From: Rhizobium sp. Leaf371
GTDB taxonomy: Bacteria > Pseudomonadota > Alphaproteobacteria > Rhizobiales > Rhizobiaceae
DNA length: 64,000 nt
Reading direction: 5' to 3'
NCBI RefSeq assembly: GCF_001424045.1
Contig: NZ_LMQB01000001.1
Span: 346,083-410,082, forward strand
Each line of letters begins with the position of its first letter. The first letter of the stretch is position 1. Shown here in pieces: positions 16,244 to 25,634 of this stretch. A program made the position numbers and the translations under genes. The notes beneath the pieces are model-generated. The model was not told the origin of the DNA and made no database searches. It saw only the letters and a program-made list of their open reading frames with translations.

Positions 16244-18433
16244 ATGTCGACGACCAAGCTTGAAGACGGTGCCGAAGCCTATGTGACGCAGGGCGGGATC
16301 AGCGTGACGCGTCGCCGGCGCGAAGCGTCCTATGCCGATGCGATCTCGACCTATGTCGATCAGCTCGACGAGCGCCGCGGCGCCGTGTTCTCGTCCAACT
16401 ACGAATATCCCGGCCGCTATACGCGCTGGGATACGGCGATCGTCGATCCGCCGCTCGGTATTTCCTCCTTCGGTCGCTCGCTCTGGATCGAAGCCTACAA
16501 TGCGCGCGGCGAAGTGCTTTTGGCGATCATTGCCGACCATCTGAAGGATGTGAAGGACATCACCCTGGGAACGCTGGCCCTGCGCCGGCTGGACCTGACG
16601 ATCGACACGCCCGACCATGTCTTTACCGAGGAAGAACGCTCGAAGATGCCGACCGTCTTCACGGTGCTCAGAGCCGTGACGGCGCTGTTCTTCTCGGCCG
16701 AAGATGCAAGCCTCGGCCTCTATGGCGCCTTCGGCTACGACCTCGCATTCCAGTTCGATGCCATCGATTTCACGCTGAAGCGTCCGGACGATCAGCGCGA
16801 CATGGTGCTGTTTCTTCCAGACGAGATCCTCGTGGTCGATCACTACGCCGCCAAGGCGTGGATCGATCGATACGATTTCGCGCTCGGCGACCGCTCGACG
16901 TTCGGCAAGGCGGGCGATATCCCGGCCGAACCCTTCCGCGTCGTGGACAGCATTCCGCCGCATGGCGACCATCGGCCGGGCGAATATGCCGAGCTGGTGA
17001 CGAAGGCCAAGGAGAGCTTTCGGCGCGGCGACCTGTTCGAGGTGGTCCCGGGGCAAAAATTCTACGAGCGCTGCGAGAGCCGCCCATCGGAGATTTCCAA
17101 CCGGCTGAAGGCGATCAACCCATCGCCCTATTCCTTCTTCATCAATCTCGGTCATCAGGAATATCTGGTCGGCGCGTCGCCGGAGATGTTCGTGCGCGTG
17201 TCCGGCCGCCGCATCGAGACCTGCCCGATTTCCGGCACGATCAAGCGCGGCGACGATCCGATCGCCGATAGCGAGCAGATCCTGAAGCTGCTGAACTCCA
17301 AGAAGGACGAGTCCGAGCTGACCATGTGCTCCGACGTCGACCGCAACGACAAGAGCCGCGTCTGTGTGCCCGGCTCCGTCAAGGTCATCGGCCGGCGCCA
17401 GATCGAGATGTATTCGCGGCTCATTCACACGGTCGATCACATCGAAGGCCGGTTGCGCGACGACATGGACGCCTTCGACGGTTTCCTCAGCCATGCCTGG
17501 GCGGTCACGGTGACCGGCGCGCCGAAGCTCTGGGCGATGCGCTTCATCGAAAGCCACGAGAAGAGCCCGCGCGCATGGTATGGCGGTGCGATCGGCATGG
17601 TCGGCTTCAATGGCGACATGAACACCGGGCTGACGCTGCGCACCATCCGCATCAAGGACGGTATCGCCGAAGTACGGGCCGGCGCGACGCTGCTCAACGA
17701 CAGCGATCCGCATGAGGAAGAAGCCGAAACCGAACTGAAGGCCTCCGCCATGATCTCCGCCATTCGCGATGCGAAATCCGCCGCCAAGGGCAAGCAGGCC
17801 CGCGACGTCGCGCCTGTCGGCGCCGGCGTCAACATTCTGCTCGTCGATCATGAGGACAGCTTCGTCCACACGCTTGCCAATTACTTCCGCCAGACGGGCG
17901 CGACCGTGAACACGGTGCGCTCCCCGGTCGCCGAGGAACTGCTGGACAGGCTGAAGCCGGACCTCGTCGTGCTGTCGCCCGGTCCCGGCCGGCCCAAGGA
18001 TTTCGACTGCAAGGCGACGATCAAGAAGGCGCGGGCGCGCGATCTGCCGATCTTCGGCGTGTGCCTCGGCCTTCAGGCGCTGGCGGAGGCCTATGGCGGC
18101 GATCTGCGGCAGCTCGCCGTGCCCATGCACGGCAAGCCGTCGCGCATTCGCGTGCTGGAGCCGGGCCTCGTTTTCTCCGGCCTCGGCAAGGAGGTCACCG
18201 TCGGGCGCTATCACTCGATCTTCGCCGATCCCTCGACCCTGCCGCGCGACTTCATTATCACGGCCGAGAGCGAGGACGGCACGATCATGGGGATCGAGCA
18301 CACAAAGGAGCCGATCGCCGCCGTGCAGTTCCATCCGGAATCCATCATGACGCTCGGTGGAGATGCCGGCATGCGGATGATCGAGAACGTGGTGGCGAAC
18401 CTCGCCAAGCGCGTCAAGGTGAAGGCCGCCTGA
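16244..18433 (+). CDS. trpE(G): Fused anthranilate synthase TrpE(G)
   Basis: A 729-residue fusion of both anthranilate synthase parts, converting chorismate and glutamine to anthranilate in tryptophan synthesis. The TrpE part (about 1-510) has the chorismate-binding signatures [20 protein letters not shown] and [16 protein letters not shown]. The glutamine amidotransferase part (about 530-729) has VLSPGPGRP, nucleophile Cys607 in GVCLGLQ, and His697/Glu699 in QFHPESI. The fusion and the length are characteristic of rhizobia. It is regulated by the trpL attenuator 46 bases upstream. Start [10 protein letters not shown] has GAGCGAACG before it, a weak site. Confidence 0.95.
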   Translation: MSTTKLEDGAEAYVTQGGISVTRRRREASYADAISTYVDQLDERRGAVFSSNYEYPGRYTRWDTAIVDPPLGISSFGRSLWIEAYNARGEVLLAIIADHLKDVKDITLGTLALRRLDLTIDTPDHVFTEEERSKMPTVFTVLRAVTALFFSAEDASLGLYGAFGYDLAFQFDAIDFTLKRPDDQRDMVLFLPDEILVVDHYAAKAWIDRYDFALGDRSTFGKAGDIPAEPFRVVDSIPPHGDHRPGEYAELVTKAKESFRRGDLFEVVPGQKFYERCESRPSEISNRLKAINPSPYSFFINLGHQEYLVGASPEMFVRVSGRRIETCPISGTIKRGDDPIADSEQILKLLNSKKDESELTMCSDVDRNDKSRVCVPGSVKVIGRRQIEMYSRLIHTVDHIEGRLRDDMDAFDGFLSHAWAVTVTGAPKLWAMRFIESHEKSPRAWYGGAIGMVGFNGDMNTGLTLRTIRIKDGIAEVRAGATLLNDSDPHEEEAETELKASAMISAIRDAKSAAKGKQARDVAPVGAGVNILLVDHEDSFVHTLANYFRQTGATVNTVRSPVAEELLDRLKPDLVVLSPGPGRPKDFDCKATIKKARARDLPIFGVCLGLQALAEAYGGDLRQLAVPMHGKPSRIRVLEPGLVFSGLGKEVTVGRYHSIFADPSTLPRDFIITAESEDGTIMGIEHTKEPIAAVQFHPESIMTLGGDAGMRMIENVVANLAKRVKVKAA

Positions 18434-18464
18434 CAACCGGCCTGCGCTGCATTTAGGGTCTTGC

Positions 18465-18499
18465 ATGCCCGTGCCTTTTCCGCGAAAGGGTGCGGGCAT
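18465..18499 (+). terminator. Hairpin after trpE(G), possible terminator
   Basis: An imperfect stem pairs 18465-18478 with 18486-18499 (ATGCCCG/CGGGCAT perfect at the base). It lies 32 bases past the stop, but only short T stretches follow, so termination strength is doubtful. Confidence 0.4.
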
Positions 18500-18678
18500 T
18501 ATCGTTCGAGCACATTTGCGGGACGTGACGCCCCCACTGGTCGGGGCGCGCGGCGACCCGCACAGATCAGGCATTCCAGAATCATCCGACGTTCAGGGCG
18601 TCTCGCCGTCAGCGATGGCGTGGCGTTCCGCGTCAACGGCATGAGAGGTCGGCAGGGCTGCCGACCGGAGGTTCATCC

Positions 18679-19647
18679 ATGACGACGACCAGCACCATCA
18701 ACCGCGCCCAGCGGCTCGCCTTCTGGACGATTCCGCTGTCGCTTCTCGTGCTTGGCATGAAGCTGGCGGCGTGGTGGTTCACAGGCTCCGTGGCGCTGCT
18801 GTCCGACGGTCTGGAATCGATCGTCAATGTCGTTGCCGCCGTCGTCGCCTTCGTGGTCATCGGCTATGCCGCGAAACCCGCAGACGACGACCATCCGTTC
18901 GGACATCACAAGGCCGAGTATTTCTCCGCCGTCATCGAGGGTGTGCTGATCGTCGTCGCGGCGCTCCTGATCGTCTACGAAGCCGTGCCCGCCGTTCTTT
19001 CGCCCCAACCGCTCGAGGCGCCGGCCCTCGGGCTTGCGATCAACCTTGCCGCCGGTGTCGTCAATGCGGTGTGGGCGACCATTCTGCTGCGCGCCGGCAA
19101 GGCGTTGCGCTCGCCGGCGCTCTTGGCCGACGGGCACCACATCATGTCCGATGTCGTCACCTCGGGCGGGGTTCTGGTCGGCCTCGTCCTGGCGATCGTC
19201 ACCGGCTATACCATCCTCGATCCGCTGCTCGCGGTCGTCGTCGCGTTCAACATCCTGTTTCAGGGCTGGAAGGTCATCGCCGGTTCCATCAGCGGCTTGA
19301 TGGACCGGGCGGTGGAAACGGCGGAGGATGCGGAGATCCGCGCGGCGATCGCCGCGAACGCTTCGGGCTCCCTCGGCGTCCACGACCTGAAGACGCGGCA
19401 GGCGGCCTCGGTGATCTTCGTCGATTTCCACATGGTGGTGCCGGCCGACATGACGGTCGGGGCGGCGCATGAGATCTGCGACCGCATCGAGGATGCGATC
19501 CGTGCGGTCAACGCTGCTGCCAAGATCGCCATCCACATCGAGCCCGAGAGCGAAAAAGCCCACGGCATCCGCGTGAAGGTCACGCCCAACCGCGACGATC
19601 GCGGCCTTGTCGACGCAAGGCGGCCAGCAGAAGGAACAGACGAATGA
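18679..19647 (+). CDS. Cation diffusion facilitator family transporter
   Basis: A 322-residue CDF transporter with about six membrane helices (residues 15-210) and a cytoplasmic C-terminal domain (about 215-305). It would export divalent metal in exchange for protons. The TM2 metal-site motif is [11 protein letters not shown]: aligned with YiiP, the two Asp ligands become Glu and Asn, while TM5 keeps His-x3-Asp (DGHHIMSD). Metal choice is therefore uncertain. CGGAGGTT precedes the ATG, and the stop overlaps the queF start by 4 bases. Confidence 0.85.
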   Translation: MTTTSTINRAQRLAFWTIPLSLLVLGMKLAAWWFTGSVALLSDGLESIVNVVAAVVAFVVIGYAAKPADDDHPFGHHKAEYFSAVIEGVLIVVAALLIVYEAVPAVLSPQPLEAPALGLAINLAAGVVNAVWATILLRAGKALRSPALLADGHHIMSDVVTSGGVLVGLVLAIVTGYTILDPLLAVVVAFNILFQGWKVIAGSISGLMDRAVETAEDAEIRAAIAANASGSLGVHDLKTRQAASVIFVDFHMVVPADMTVGAAHEICDRIEDAIRAVNAAAKIAIHIEPESEKAHGIRVKVTPNRDDRGLVDARRPAEGTDE

Positions 19648-20108
19648 GCAAGACCGACGTTTCCGGACTGTCCATGCTGGGACAGGCCGTGTCCGGCGCA
19701 ACCAACCCCGACGAGGCCGTGCTGGAGCGCGTGCCGAGCAATCATTCCGGTACCGACTTCGTCGTGCGCTTCACGGCGCCGGAATTCACCTCGCTCTGCC
19801 CGATGACCGGGCAGCCGGATTTCGCCCATATCGTCATCGACTATGTGCCCGATGGCTGGCTGGTCGAGTCGAAATCGCTGAAACTCTTCCTGCATTCCTT
19901 CCGCAATCACGGTGCGTTCCACGAGGACTGCACGCTCGACATCGCCAAGCGTCTCGTCGATCTCCTGTCGCCGAAGTGGCTCCGGATCGGCGCCTACTGG
20001 TATCCGCGCGGTGGTATTCCGATCGACGTGTTCTGGCAGACGGGCAGCCCGCCCGAAGGCGTCTGGCTGCCCGACCAGGGTGTCCAGCCCTATCGCGGCC
20101 GCGGCTAG
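19644..20108 (+). CDS. queF: NADPH-dependent 7-cyano-7-deazaguanine reductase
   Basis: A 154-residue QueF of the short (type I) class, reducing preQ0 to preQ1 in queuosine synthesis. Key parts: the catalytic Cys in [16 protein letters not shown], the QueF motif [16 protein letters not shown] with the nucleobase-binding Glu, and FHEDC. Start ATG overlaps the CDF stop (ATGA), so translation is coupled although the two functions are not clearly linked. No preQ1 riboswitch is seen. Confidence 0.93.
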   Translation: MSKTDVSGLSMLGQAVSGATNPDEAVLERVPSNHSGTDFVVRFTAPEFTSLCPMTGQPDFAHIVIDYVPDGWLVESKSLKLFLHSFRNHGAFHEDCTLDIAKRLVDLLSPKWLRIGAYWYPRGGIPIDVFWQTGSPPEGVWLPDQGVQPYRGRG

Positions 20109-20148
20109 GGCCTGTTCCGGTCAATGCGGGCCTGACAGGCGCTCCGGC

Positions 20149-20973
20149 TCAGACATCCATCGTGTCGTCGCCGCTAAAATCGGCGTCGAAATCGTCGTTG
20201 GGCGACGGATCGAGATCCGCCTGCTGCCAGCCGTCATTATCGGCTGCGCCGTTCTGGTCCGGGGCGGCGTCAGGCGTCGTATCCGAGGCCTGCGTCACCG
20301 CATCGTCGCCGTAATAGTTGTTGATCGTGGTCTCTTCGATCGGTGCGACGGTCTCGGTCGCACCGCCAAGGCCGAGCGACGACATATGGTTGCCGAAAAT
20401 GCCGCTGAGCGAGTTGGCGAGCAGCATGCCGCCCGCAACGCCCGCGGCGGTGCCCATGGCGCCGCGCAGGAAGCCGCCGCCTGACGAGGCTTGCGGCGGT
20501 GCCTGATACGGCGGCTGGTAGGGCGGGTTGGACGCAGGATAGGCTGTCCGTGGTGCGCTTCCCCACGGGCCTCCGGCGGCCAGGCGATCGGGCTGGGAGG
20601 CCTCGCCGCTGCGATTGGCGTCCGGTCTTGGCTGCGGCTTTTCGGACGATCCGAAGAGCGAACCGAGAAAACCGCCCGAGGCGCTTTCGCCTGGCGCGTG
20701 GTCGCGTGGCGCGTGGTCGCGTCTGGATTCCAGTTCGTGGAGACGCTCTTCGGTGCGACGGAGCTGAGCTTCGAGGGCTTCGATCCGCTGGGCTGCGGCC
20801 TCAAGGCCTTTTTCCTGAACGATGACGGCTTGCGCAAGATAATAGGGCGCCGAGGGCTGGGCGCGGACGGCCTGATCGATCAGGGTTTCGGCCTCCCGGT
20901 CGCGCGGCGTCGAGGCGGCGGTACGGACCCGTTCAAAAAGGCCGCTGAGAAGGGATTGTTCTTCCGGTGACAT
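20149..20973 (-). CDS. DUF2076 domain protein
   Basis: A 274-residue protein of the DUF2076 family. The N-terminal part (1-85) is helical (EEQSLLSGLFERVRTAA, then a coiled-coil-like AAQRIEALEAQLRRTEERLHELE). The middle is Pro/Gln-rich and disordered. A Gly/Ala-rich stretch (FLRGAMGTAAGVAGGMLLANSLSGIF) is conserved in the family, followed by an acidic C-terminal tail. Function unknown; the family is described only as periplasmic ligand-binding-like. Convergent with queF. Confidence 0.7.
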   Translation of the reverse strand: MSPEEQSLLSGLFERVRTAASTPRDREAETLIDQAVRAQPSAPYYLAQAVIVQEKGLEAAAQRIEALEAQLRRTEERLHELESRRDHAPRDHAPGESASGGFLGSLFGSSEKPQPRPDANRSGEASQPDRLAAGGPWGSAPRTAYPASNPPYQPPYQAPPQASSGGGFLRGAMGTAAGVAGGMLLANSLSGIFGNHMSSLGLGGATETVAPIEETTINNYYGDDAVTQASDTTPDAAPDQNGAADNDGWQQADLDPSPNDDFDADFSGDDTMDV

Positions 20974-21179
20974 GGTCGTCTCCCAAGCGTTGGATCATAC
21001 GGAAATGATGTCGTCGCTTGTCGGTTCCTCATGGATCGGTCTCGCGGCAGGACGCCGCCCGATCCACGCTGGCAGGGATGCCATGTCATCGACTACAGTC
21101 CGCAAATCCGGCTTTTCAGGGCCGGATCGTGGCGGGGCAGAAAAGTTTTTTTCTGATGCGCGTGGCGCCGGGCAGGCGA

Positions 21180-21764
21180 TCAGCCGGTCACGATGAGCGC
21201 GGCACCTGCGACGGCTGTCGCCACGCCCAGCGCTCGCGAGACGATGCCGGCATTTCCCAGGCGGCCGATGAACATGCCAAGTCCGATGCCCGCCGCATGC
21301 AGGGCGGCGGTGGACAGCGCAAAGCCGAGACCGAAGGGCAGGGCGCTCGCTGCGCCGATCTCGCCGCCATGCGCATAGCCGTGGAAGAGGGCGAAGAGGC
21401 CGACCACGCCGGCACCGGCCGCAGCCGGCATGCGCACCGCCATCGCGACCAACAGGCCGAGCGCCACGATGGAGGCGAGAATGGCGGGCTCGACGAAGGG
21501 CAGAGTCAGGCCGGAGAGCGCGAGTGCGAAGCCGAGGCCCATGGTGACGACGAAGGCTACGGGCACCGCGAGACGCGCGCGGCCGCCCAGCTGTGCCGCC
21601 CAGAGGCCGACGGCCACCATGACCAGCACGTGATCGAGGCCCGTCAGCGGGTGGGCGATGCCTGCCATCATCGATCCATGTTCGCTCGGGTCGAGATGTG
21701 CGAAGGCCGGTGCGGCGGACAGGGCGAAAGCCGCGACGGCAGCGGCGAGAAAGCGACGTGTCAT
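21180..21764 (-). CDS. HupE/UreJ family metal permease
   Basis: A 194-residue membrane protein with a signal peptide (cut near AFAHL) and about six helices. The family signatures HPLTGLDHVLVMVAVGLWA and LFALFHGYAHGGE, with His and Asp likely to bind metal, are present. HupE/UreJ proteins take up nickel or cobalt for hydrogenase or urease; neither enzyme is in view here, so the role is inferred from family only. It diverges from the clpP gene. Confidence 0.8.
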   Translation of the reverse strand: MTRRFLAAAVAAFALSAAPAFAHLDPSEHGSMMAGIAHPLTGLDHVLVMVAVGLWAAQLGGRARLAVPVAFVVTMGLGFALALSGLTLPFVEPAILASIVALGLLVAMAVRMPAAAGAGVVGLFALFHGYAHGGEIGAASALPFGLGFALSTAALHAAGIGLGMFIGRLGNAGIVSRALGVATAVAGAALIVTG

Positions 21765-22040
21765 GATGGTCCCCTCGGTTCAGGGCGGCGAAGTGGATCG
21801 GCTTGGGAGGCGCGCCGCGGTTATCGTTCGAACCCGCATCCTAATCCGCCGTCGCGCCCTGTCCATACGGCAAATGCCCCGGGGCAAGGTCGAAAGCCCG
21901 GCCCTTAAGCATGGTGAAGGCGCACGTGTCTGCCGAGCCGCGTCTCTGTTGCCGCGGCTCGTGTGTTTGTTGCATTGTCATCGCGGTCGAGTCGCCTTAT
22001 CTGAGCGGGTAGACACCTGAAATTTCGCGGGAGACAGCGG

Positions 22041-22622
22041 ATGAACGAAGACGAGGACGACAAGAAGACGGAACTGCCCCTGGGCAAGGAAACTGAGGCG
22101 AACCTTTTCAAGTCGCGCTCGATTTTCATCTATGGCCCGATCAACCAGGAACTGGCGCAGAAGGTCTGCTCGCAGCTCGTGGCGCTCTCGTCGGCCAGCG
22201 ACGAAGATATCCGCATCTTCGTGAATTCGCCGGGCGGCCACGTCGAATCCGGCGACAGCATTCACGACATGATCAAGTTCGTGAAGCCGAAGGTTTGGAT
22301 CATCGGCACCGGCTGGGTCGCTTCCGCCGGCGCCCTGATCTACGTCTCGGTGCCGAAGGAGCAGCGCCTCTGCCTGCCCAACACGCGCTTCCTGCTGCAC
22401 CAACCCTCGGGCGGCACGCGCGGCATGGCATCCGACATCGAGATCCAGGCACGCGAGATCATCAAGATGAACGAGCGCCTGAACCGGATCTTCTCCGAAG
22501 CAACCGGCCAGCCGATCGAAAAGATCGCCAAGGACACGGATCGTGACTACTGGCTGTCTGCCGAAGACGCCAAGAGCTATGGCCTGGTGTCGCGGATCGT
22601 CACGAACGTCGCCGACATCTGA
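22041..22622 (+). CDS. ClpP-type serine protease subunit (additional paralogue)
   Basis: A 193-residue ClpP-family protein. The triad Ser95 (GWVASAGAL), His120 (FLLHQPSGG) and Asp169 ([10 protein letters not shown]) is complete, so peptidase activity is likely. It departs from canonical ClpP: the oxyanion segment reads [15 protein letters not shown] instead of the usual GxAASMGA form, and the N-terminus is very acidic. Rhizobia carry several ClpP proteins; the main one normally adjoins clpX and lon, which are absent here. The gene stands alone and ends in a strong terminator. Confidence 0.85.
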   Translation: MNEDEDDKKTELPLGKETEANLFKSRSIFIYGPINQELAQKVCSQLVALSSASDEDIRIFVNSPGGHVESGDSIHDMIKFVKPKVWIIGTGWVASAGALIYVSVPKEQRLCLPNTRFLLHQPSGGTRGMASDIEIQAREIIKMNERLNRIFSEATGQPIEKIAKDTDRDYWLSAEDAKSYGLVSRIVTNVADI

Positions 22623-22648
22623 GCCGTCTTTTCTGGACGCACTCTGGA

Positions 22649-22674
22649 CCCCGCCGCTTGCCGGCGGGGTTTTT
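22649..22674 (+). terminator. Intrinsic terminator of the clpP gene
   Basis: Arms CCCCGCCG (22649-22656) and CGGCGGGG (22662-22669) with a 5-base loop, followed by five T residues. It starts 26 bases after the stop. Confidence 0.9.
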
Positions 22675-22676
22675 CG

Positions 22677-23072
22677 TTATGGGGTGGCGGTTGCCGAGAG
22701 CGGATGGGCGGCCAAGGCGCGGTCGATGGTGACGAGCCGCATGCGCTCGATGGCGCATTGGGCGAGCAGCAGCCTGTCGAACGGATCGCGGGTCGGCGGC
22801 TCCGGCGAGATGGTGTGGAGGGCGTGATGCTCGTCAATGGGGAGAAGCGTCAATCCTGCCTGCCTTGCAGCGTCCGGAAGGCCGTCCAAAGGGGTACGAA
22901 GCGGAAGCTTGCCGATCCGCGATTTGATCGCAATCTCCCAAAGACTCGCCACACTGACATAGAGGGCACCCCGTTCGGCTTGGACTTCATGCCGGACAGC
23001 GGCCGGGAGCTGCTCGGAGCGACCTTCGAGCAAAGCGATGAAGATCTGGGTGTCCAGAAGACGCGGCATCAA
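22677..23072 (-). CDS. PIN-domain toxin (VapC-like)
   Basis: A 131-residue PIN-domain ribonuclease. Four acidic residues expected in the active site are seen: Asp in LLDTQIF, Glu in SLWEIAIKS, Asp in RDPFDRLLLAQ and Asp in TIDRAL. Such toxins cleave tRNA, rRNA or mRNA. Its start overlaps the antitoxin stop by 4 bases (23069-23072). It is convergent with clpP, separated only by that gene's terminator. Confidence 0.85.
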   Translation of the reverse strand: MMPRLLDTQIFIALLEGRSEQLPAAVRHEVQAERGALYVSVASLWEIAIKSRIGKLPLRTPLDGLPDAARQAGLTLLPIDEHHALHTISPEPPTRDPFDRLLLAQCAIERMRLVTIDRALAAHPLSATATP

Positions 23073-23344
23073 CTCTTGGTCGGAAGCGGGAGTGGCGTGA
23101 TCAAAAAGTCTTCGGGCAGCGGGTCATCGAAATCCGCCGGTATCTCCCCAAAGAAATGGGTGATACCCTTTTCGCGCTTGAAGGCTTCCAGCCCCTCCCA
23201 ATCGATGCCGACCTTTTCTTTCGCCGGAACAAGCTCCATGACCGGTTTGCCGTCGCGGGTCACGGTGAAGCGCTCGCCGTCTTCGACGCGGCGGGCGAGT
23301 TCGGTCAGGCGGTTCTTGGCGTCTCGGATCGGGATCGTGGTCAT
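23069..23344 (-). CDS. Phd/YefM-type antitoxin
   Basis: A 91-residue antitoxin. The N-terminal half (IPIRDAKNRLTELARRVEDGE, then FTVTRDGKPVMELVPA) is the DNA-binding Phd/YefM fold; the C-terminal half is acidic and would neutralise the PIN toxin. A perfect palindrome lies 16 bases before its start, a likely autoregulatory operator. Confidence 0.85.
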   Translation of the reverse strand: MTTIPIRDAKNRLTELARRVEDGERFTVTRDGKPVMELVPAKEKVGIDWEGLEAFKREKGITHFFGEIPADFDDPLPEDFLITPLPLPTKS

Positions 23345-23359
23345 GTCGATATTGTAGCT

Positions 23360-23376
23360 GCAAATTAGAAATTTGC
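23360..23376. promoter_or_regulatory. Operator candidate of the Phd/PIN module
   Basis: Perfect 7-base arms GCAAATT (23360-23366) and AATTTGC (23370-23376) around AGA, in an AT-rich island just before the antitoxin start. Phd/YefM proteins bind short palindromes at this position. Confidence 0.6.
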
Positions 23377-23472
23377 AATTTGTGTGCAGCCAGGGTTCGA
23401 CCGGAGAGGGAGCTGCGGGCTCGCGTCAAACGTTGCATTCCACAGGCGCAATTGCCTTTTTCTTCATCTGGC

Positions 23473-23501
23473 CTTGCCCTTTCTTTCGGCGCCGGGTATA
23501 G
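23473..23501 (+). promoter_or_regulatory. Promoter candidate of the leucine leader and leuA
   Basis: CTTGCC (23473-23478), 17 bases, GTATAG (23496-23501) fits the rhizobial CTTGAC-N17-CTATAT pattern. Transcription would start within a base or two of the ATG at 23510. The layout and the -35 sequence equal those before trpL. Confidence 0.5.
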
Positions 23502-23509
23502 AGCCCGAC

Positions 23510-23635
23510 ATGTCGAAGAACAGCGCCAAGATCATCGAGCAGTTTTCCCGTGGACGGACCGTCGTTCGCGATCGCTCGCGCGCTTTCACCTCGCTTCTTC
23601 TTCTCGGCCTTACGCGCGGTTGCCGGGTTCTTTAA
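23510..23635 (+). CDS. Candidate leucine leader peptide of leuA
   Basis: A 41-codon frame starting MSKNSAKIIEQF and holding four consecutive Leu codons (CTT CTT CTT CTC), Gly and a fifth Leu (CTT) at 23594-23611, then TRGCRVL and stop. It lies 211 bases before leuA, with a promoter placing the start site at the ATG and a two-tier hairpin beginning at its stop codon. Leucine-rich leaders before leuA are known in alphaproteobacteria. The start codon is not certain because upstream in-frame ATGs exist, but the promoter favours this one. Confidence 0.65.
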   Translation: MSKNSAKIIEQFSRGRTVVRDRSRAFTSLLLLGLTRGCRVL

Positions 23636-23676
23636 GGAGCGCCCGGTGGCCGACAAGCCCACCGGCACAGCTCCTT
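23634..23676 (+). promoter_or_regulatory. Leader hairpin upstream of leuA (attenuator candidate)
   Basis: Outer arms AAGGAGC (23634-23640) and GCTCCTT (23670-23676) enclose inner arms CCGGTGG (23643-23649) and CCACCGG (23659-23665). A rival pairing, CCGGG (23623-23627) with CCCGG (23642-23646), would break the inner stem. No clear U-run follows, so the off state could be weak termination or another mechanism. Confidence 0.5.
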
Positions 23677-23846
23677 AGCCTCCGCTAGAATCCGACGTCT
23701 CCGCAGCCTTTTCCAGAATTTGGCTCAGCATTGCCATCGTCAACCGGCCTCCGATCGGCTATGGCAGCACGCGCGACGTTTCACCGTGACAGCGATCTGG
23801 CCCCGCACATCCCATGCCGGACGCTGTGAAGTCGAAGAGAACCGAA
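23677..23846 (+). other. Remaining leuA 5' region
   Basis: 170 bases between the leader hairpin and leuA. I see no further gene or clear terminator; an in-frame ATG at 23814 is an alternative leuA start. Confidence 0.4.
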
Positions 23847-25556
23847 ATGATCCTGAAATCCCATACCGTCAAACAGGGCATGCCCTCGGCCGCCGTCAAG
23901 TATCAGTCTTATCCGCAGGTGCCGATCACCGACCGCACCTGGCCTTCCAAGACGATTTCGAGCCCGCCCATCTGGTGTTCCGTCGACTTGCGCGACGGCA
24001 ACCAGTCGCTCGTCGATCCCATGGGGCATGACCGCAAGGCGCGGATGTTCCAGTTGCTGGTCGATATGGGCTTCAAGGAAATCGAGATCGGTTTTCCCTC
24101 GGCGTCGCAGACCGACTTCGATTTCGCCCGCTGGTGCATCGAAGAGGGCAGTACCCCGACGGACCTGTCCCTGCAGGTGCTGGTGCAGTGCCGTCCGGAA
24201 CTGATCACGCGGACCTTCGAGTCTCTGGAGGGTGCCAACAAGCCGATCGTGCATTTTTACAACTCCACGAGCGAGCTGCAGCGCCGCGTGGTGTTTGCCA
24301 AGGACGTCGCCGGCATCAAGCAGATCGCCACGGATGCGGCCAAGATGATTGCCGATATGGCGGCGAAGGCCGGCGGCGACTTCCGGTTCGAATATTCGCC
24401 GGAGAGCTTTACGGGTACGGAACTGGAGGTCTCGCTGGAGATCTGCAATGCCGTGGCCGAGATCATCAAGCCGACCGCCGAGAACAAGCTGATCCTCAAC
24501 CTGCCTTCAACGGTCGAGATGTCCACACCGAACATCTATGCCGACCAGATCGAATGGATGTGCCGCAACCTCGACAATCGCGAGAACCTGATCATCTCGC
24601 TGCACCCGCACAACGACCGCGGCACCGGCATCGCCGCTGCCGAGCTCGGCCTGATGGCGGGTGCGGACCGGGTCGAAGGCACGCTGTTCGGCAATGGCGA
24701 GCGCACCGGAAACGTGGATATCGTCACGATGGCGCTGAACATGTTCACGCAGGGCGTGGATCCGCAGATCGATTGCTCCGACATCGAGCGGATCAAGGAT
24801 GTCTACGAATATTCCAACCAGATGGCGATCACCGAGCGTCACCCCTATGTCGGCGAGCTGGTCTATACCGCCTTCTCCGGCTCGCACCAGGATGCGATCA
24901 ACAAGGGCATGAAGGCGATCAAGGTCGCCAACAAGCCGCAGTGGGAAGTGCCCTATCTGCCGATCGATCCGCGCGACGTCGGTCGTTCCTATGAAGCGAT
25001 CATCCGGATCAACTCGCAGTCGGGCAAAGGCGGCATCGCCTATATCCTGCAGGAGGATTACGGCATCAACCTGCCGCGGCCGCTGCAGGTCGAGTTCCGC
25101 GAGGACATCCAGCGGATCACCGACGAGCAGGGCAAGGAGATGCCGTCGAAGGCGATCTATGCGCGGTTCCTGGAGCGCTATATCGAGCAGCCGGGCGCCC
25201 GCATCCGCTACGTCGATCACACGACGCTGCCGCTCGGCGAGCATCGCGGCGCGCGCATCGTGCAGGCCGAGATCACCGACCGTGGCGAGACGAAGATGAT
25301 CGAGGGACGCGGCACAGGTCCGATCGACGGCTTCATCAATGCGCTATCGCTCTATCTCGGTGTCGATATCTCGGTTGCCGACTATTCGGAGCACTCGCTG
25401 CAGCAGGGCTCGAACGCCGCCGCCATCGCCTATGTCGAGGTGCAGTACGAGGGCGGCAAGCTGTTCGGCGCCGGCATCAACACCAACATCGTCACCGCAT
25501 CGCTCGAAGCGATCGTTTCGGCGGCCAACCGGGTGATCGAGGAGCAGGCGGTCTGA
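23847..25556 (+). CDS. leuA: 2-isopropylmalate synthase
   Basis: A 569-residue LeuA of the long class II form, condensing acetyl-CoA with 2-oxoisovalerate as the first committed step of leucine synthesis. The metal/substrate site CSVDLRDGNQSL and the LHPHNDRGTG motif are in the TIM barrel (about 40-320); the C-terminal regulatory LeuA dimer domain (about 430-569) is complete, so leucine feedback is likely. AAGAGAA precedes the ATG at 23847, which begins MILKSHTVKQG as in rhizobial homologues. Probably under leader-peptide control. Confidence 0.95.
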   Translation: MILKSHTVKQGMPSAAVKYQSYPQVPITDRTWPSKTISSPPIWCSVDLRDGNQSLVDPMGHDRKARMFQLLVDMGFKEIEIGFPSASQTDFDFARWCIEEGSTPTDLSLQVLVQCRPELITRTFESLEGANKPIVHFYNSTSELQRRVVFAKDVAGIKQIATDAAKMIADMAAKAGGDFRFEYSPESFTGTELEVSLEICNAVAEIIKPTAENKLILNLPSTVEMSTPNIYADQIEWMCRNLDNRENLIISLHPHNDRGTGIAAAELGLMAGADRVEGTLFGNGERTGNVDIVTMALNMFTQGVDPQIDCSDIERIKDVYEYSNQMAITERHPYVGELVYTAFSGSHQDAINKGMKAIKVANKPQWEVPYLPIDPRDVGRSYEAIIRINSQSGKGGIAYILQEDYGINLPRPLQVEFREDIQRITDEQGKEMPSKAIYARFLERYIEQPGARIRYVDHTTLPLGEHRGARIVQAEITDRGETKMIEGRGTGPIDGFINALSLYLGVDISVADYSEHSLQQGSNAAAIAYVEVQYEGGKLFGAGINTNIVTASLEAIVSAANRVIEEQAV

Positions 25557-25600
25557 TCGCCAGAGCCTGATCCTGCGCCTGATCTTGGCGACGACATCGA

Positions 25601-25629
25601 CCCCCGGCCGGAAACGCCCGGGGGTTTTT
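25601..25629 (+). terminator. Intrinsic terminator of leuA
   Basis: Arms CCCCCGG (25601-25607) and CCGGGGG (25618-25624) with a 10-base loop and five T residues; 45 bases after the leuA stop. Confidence 0.9.
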
Positions 25630-25634
25630 GCGAC

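Noticed and set aside
16097-18574. 825-codon frame opposite trpE(G)
   Set aside because: Entirely antisense to a well-supported fusion gene; composition is that of a reverse-frame shadow.
20149-22040. Search for a preQ1, cobalamin or nickel riboswitch near queF and hupE
   Set aside because: No conserved core or fitting structure was seen in the intergenic sequence.
23426-23668. 80-codon basic frame opposite the leucine leader
   Set aside because: Antisense to the leader and hairpin, with no homology or start signal.
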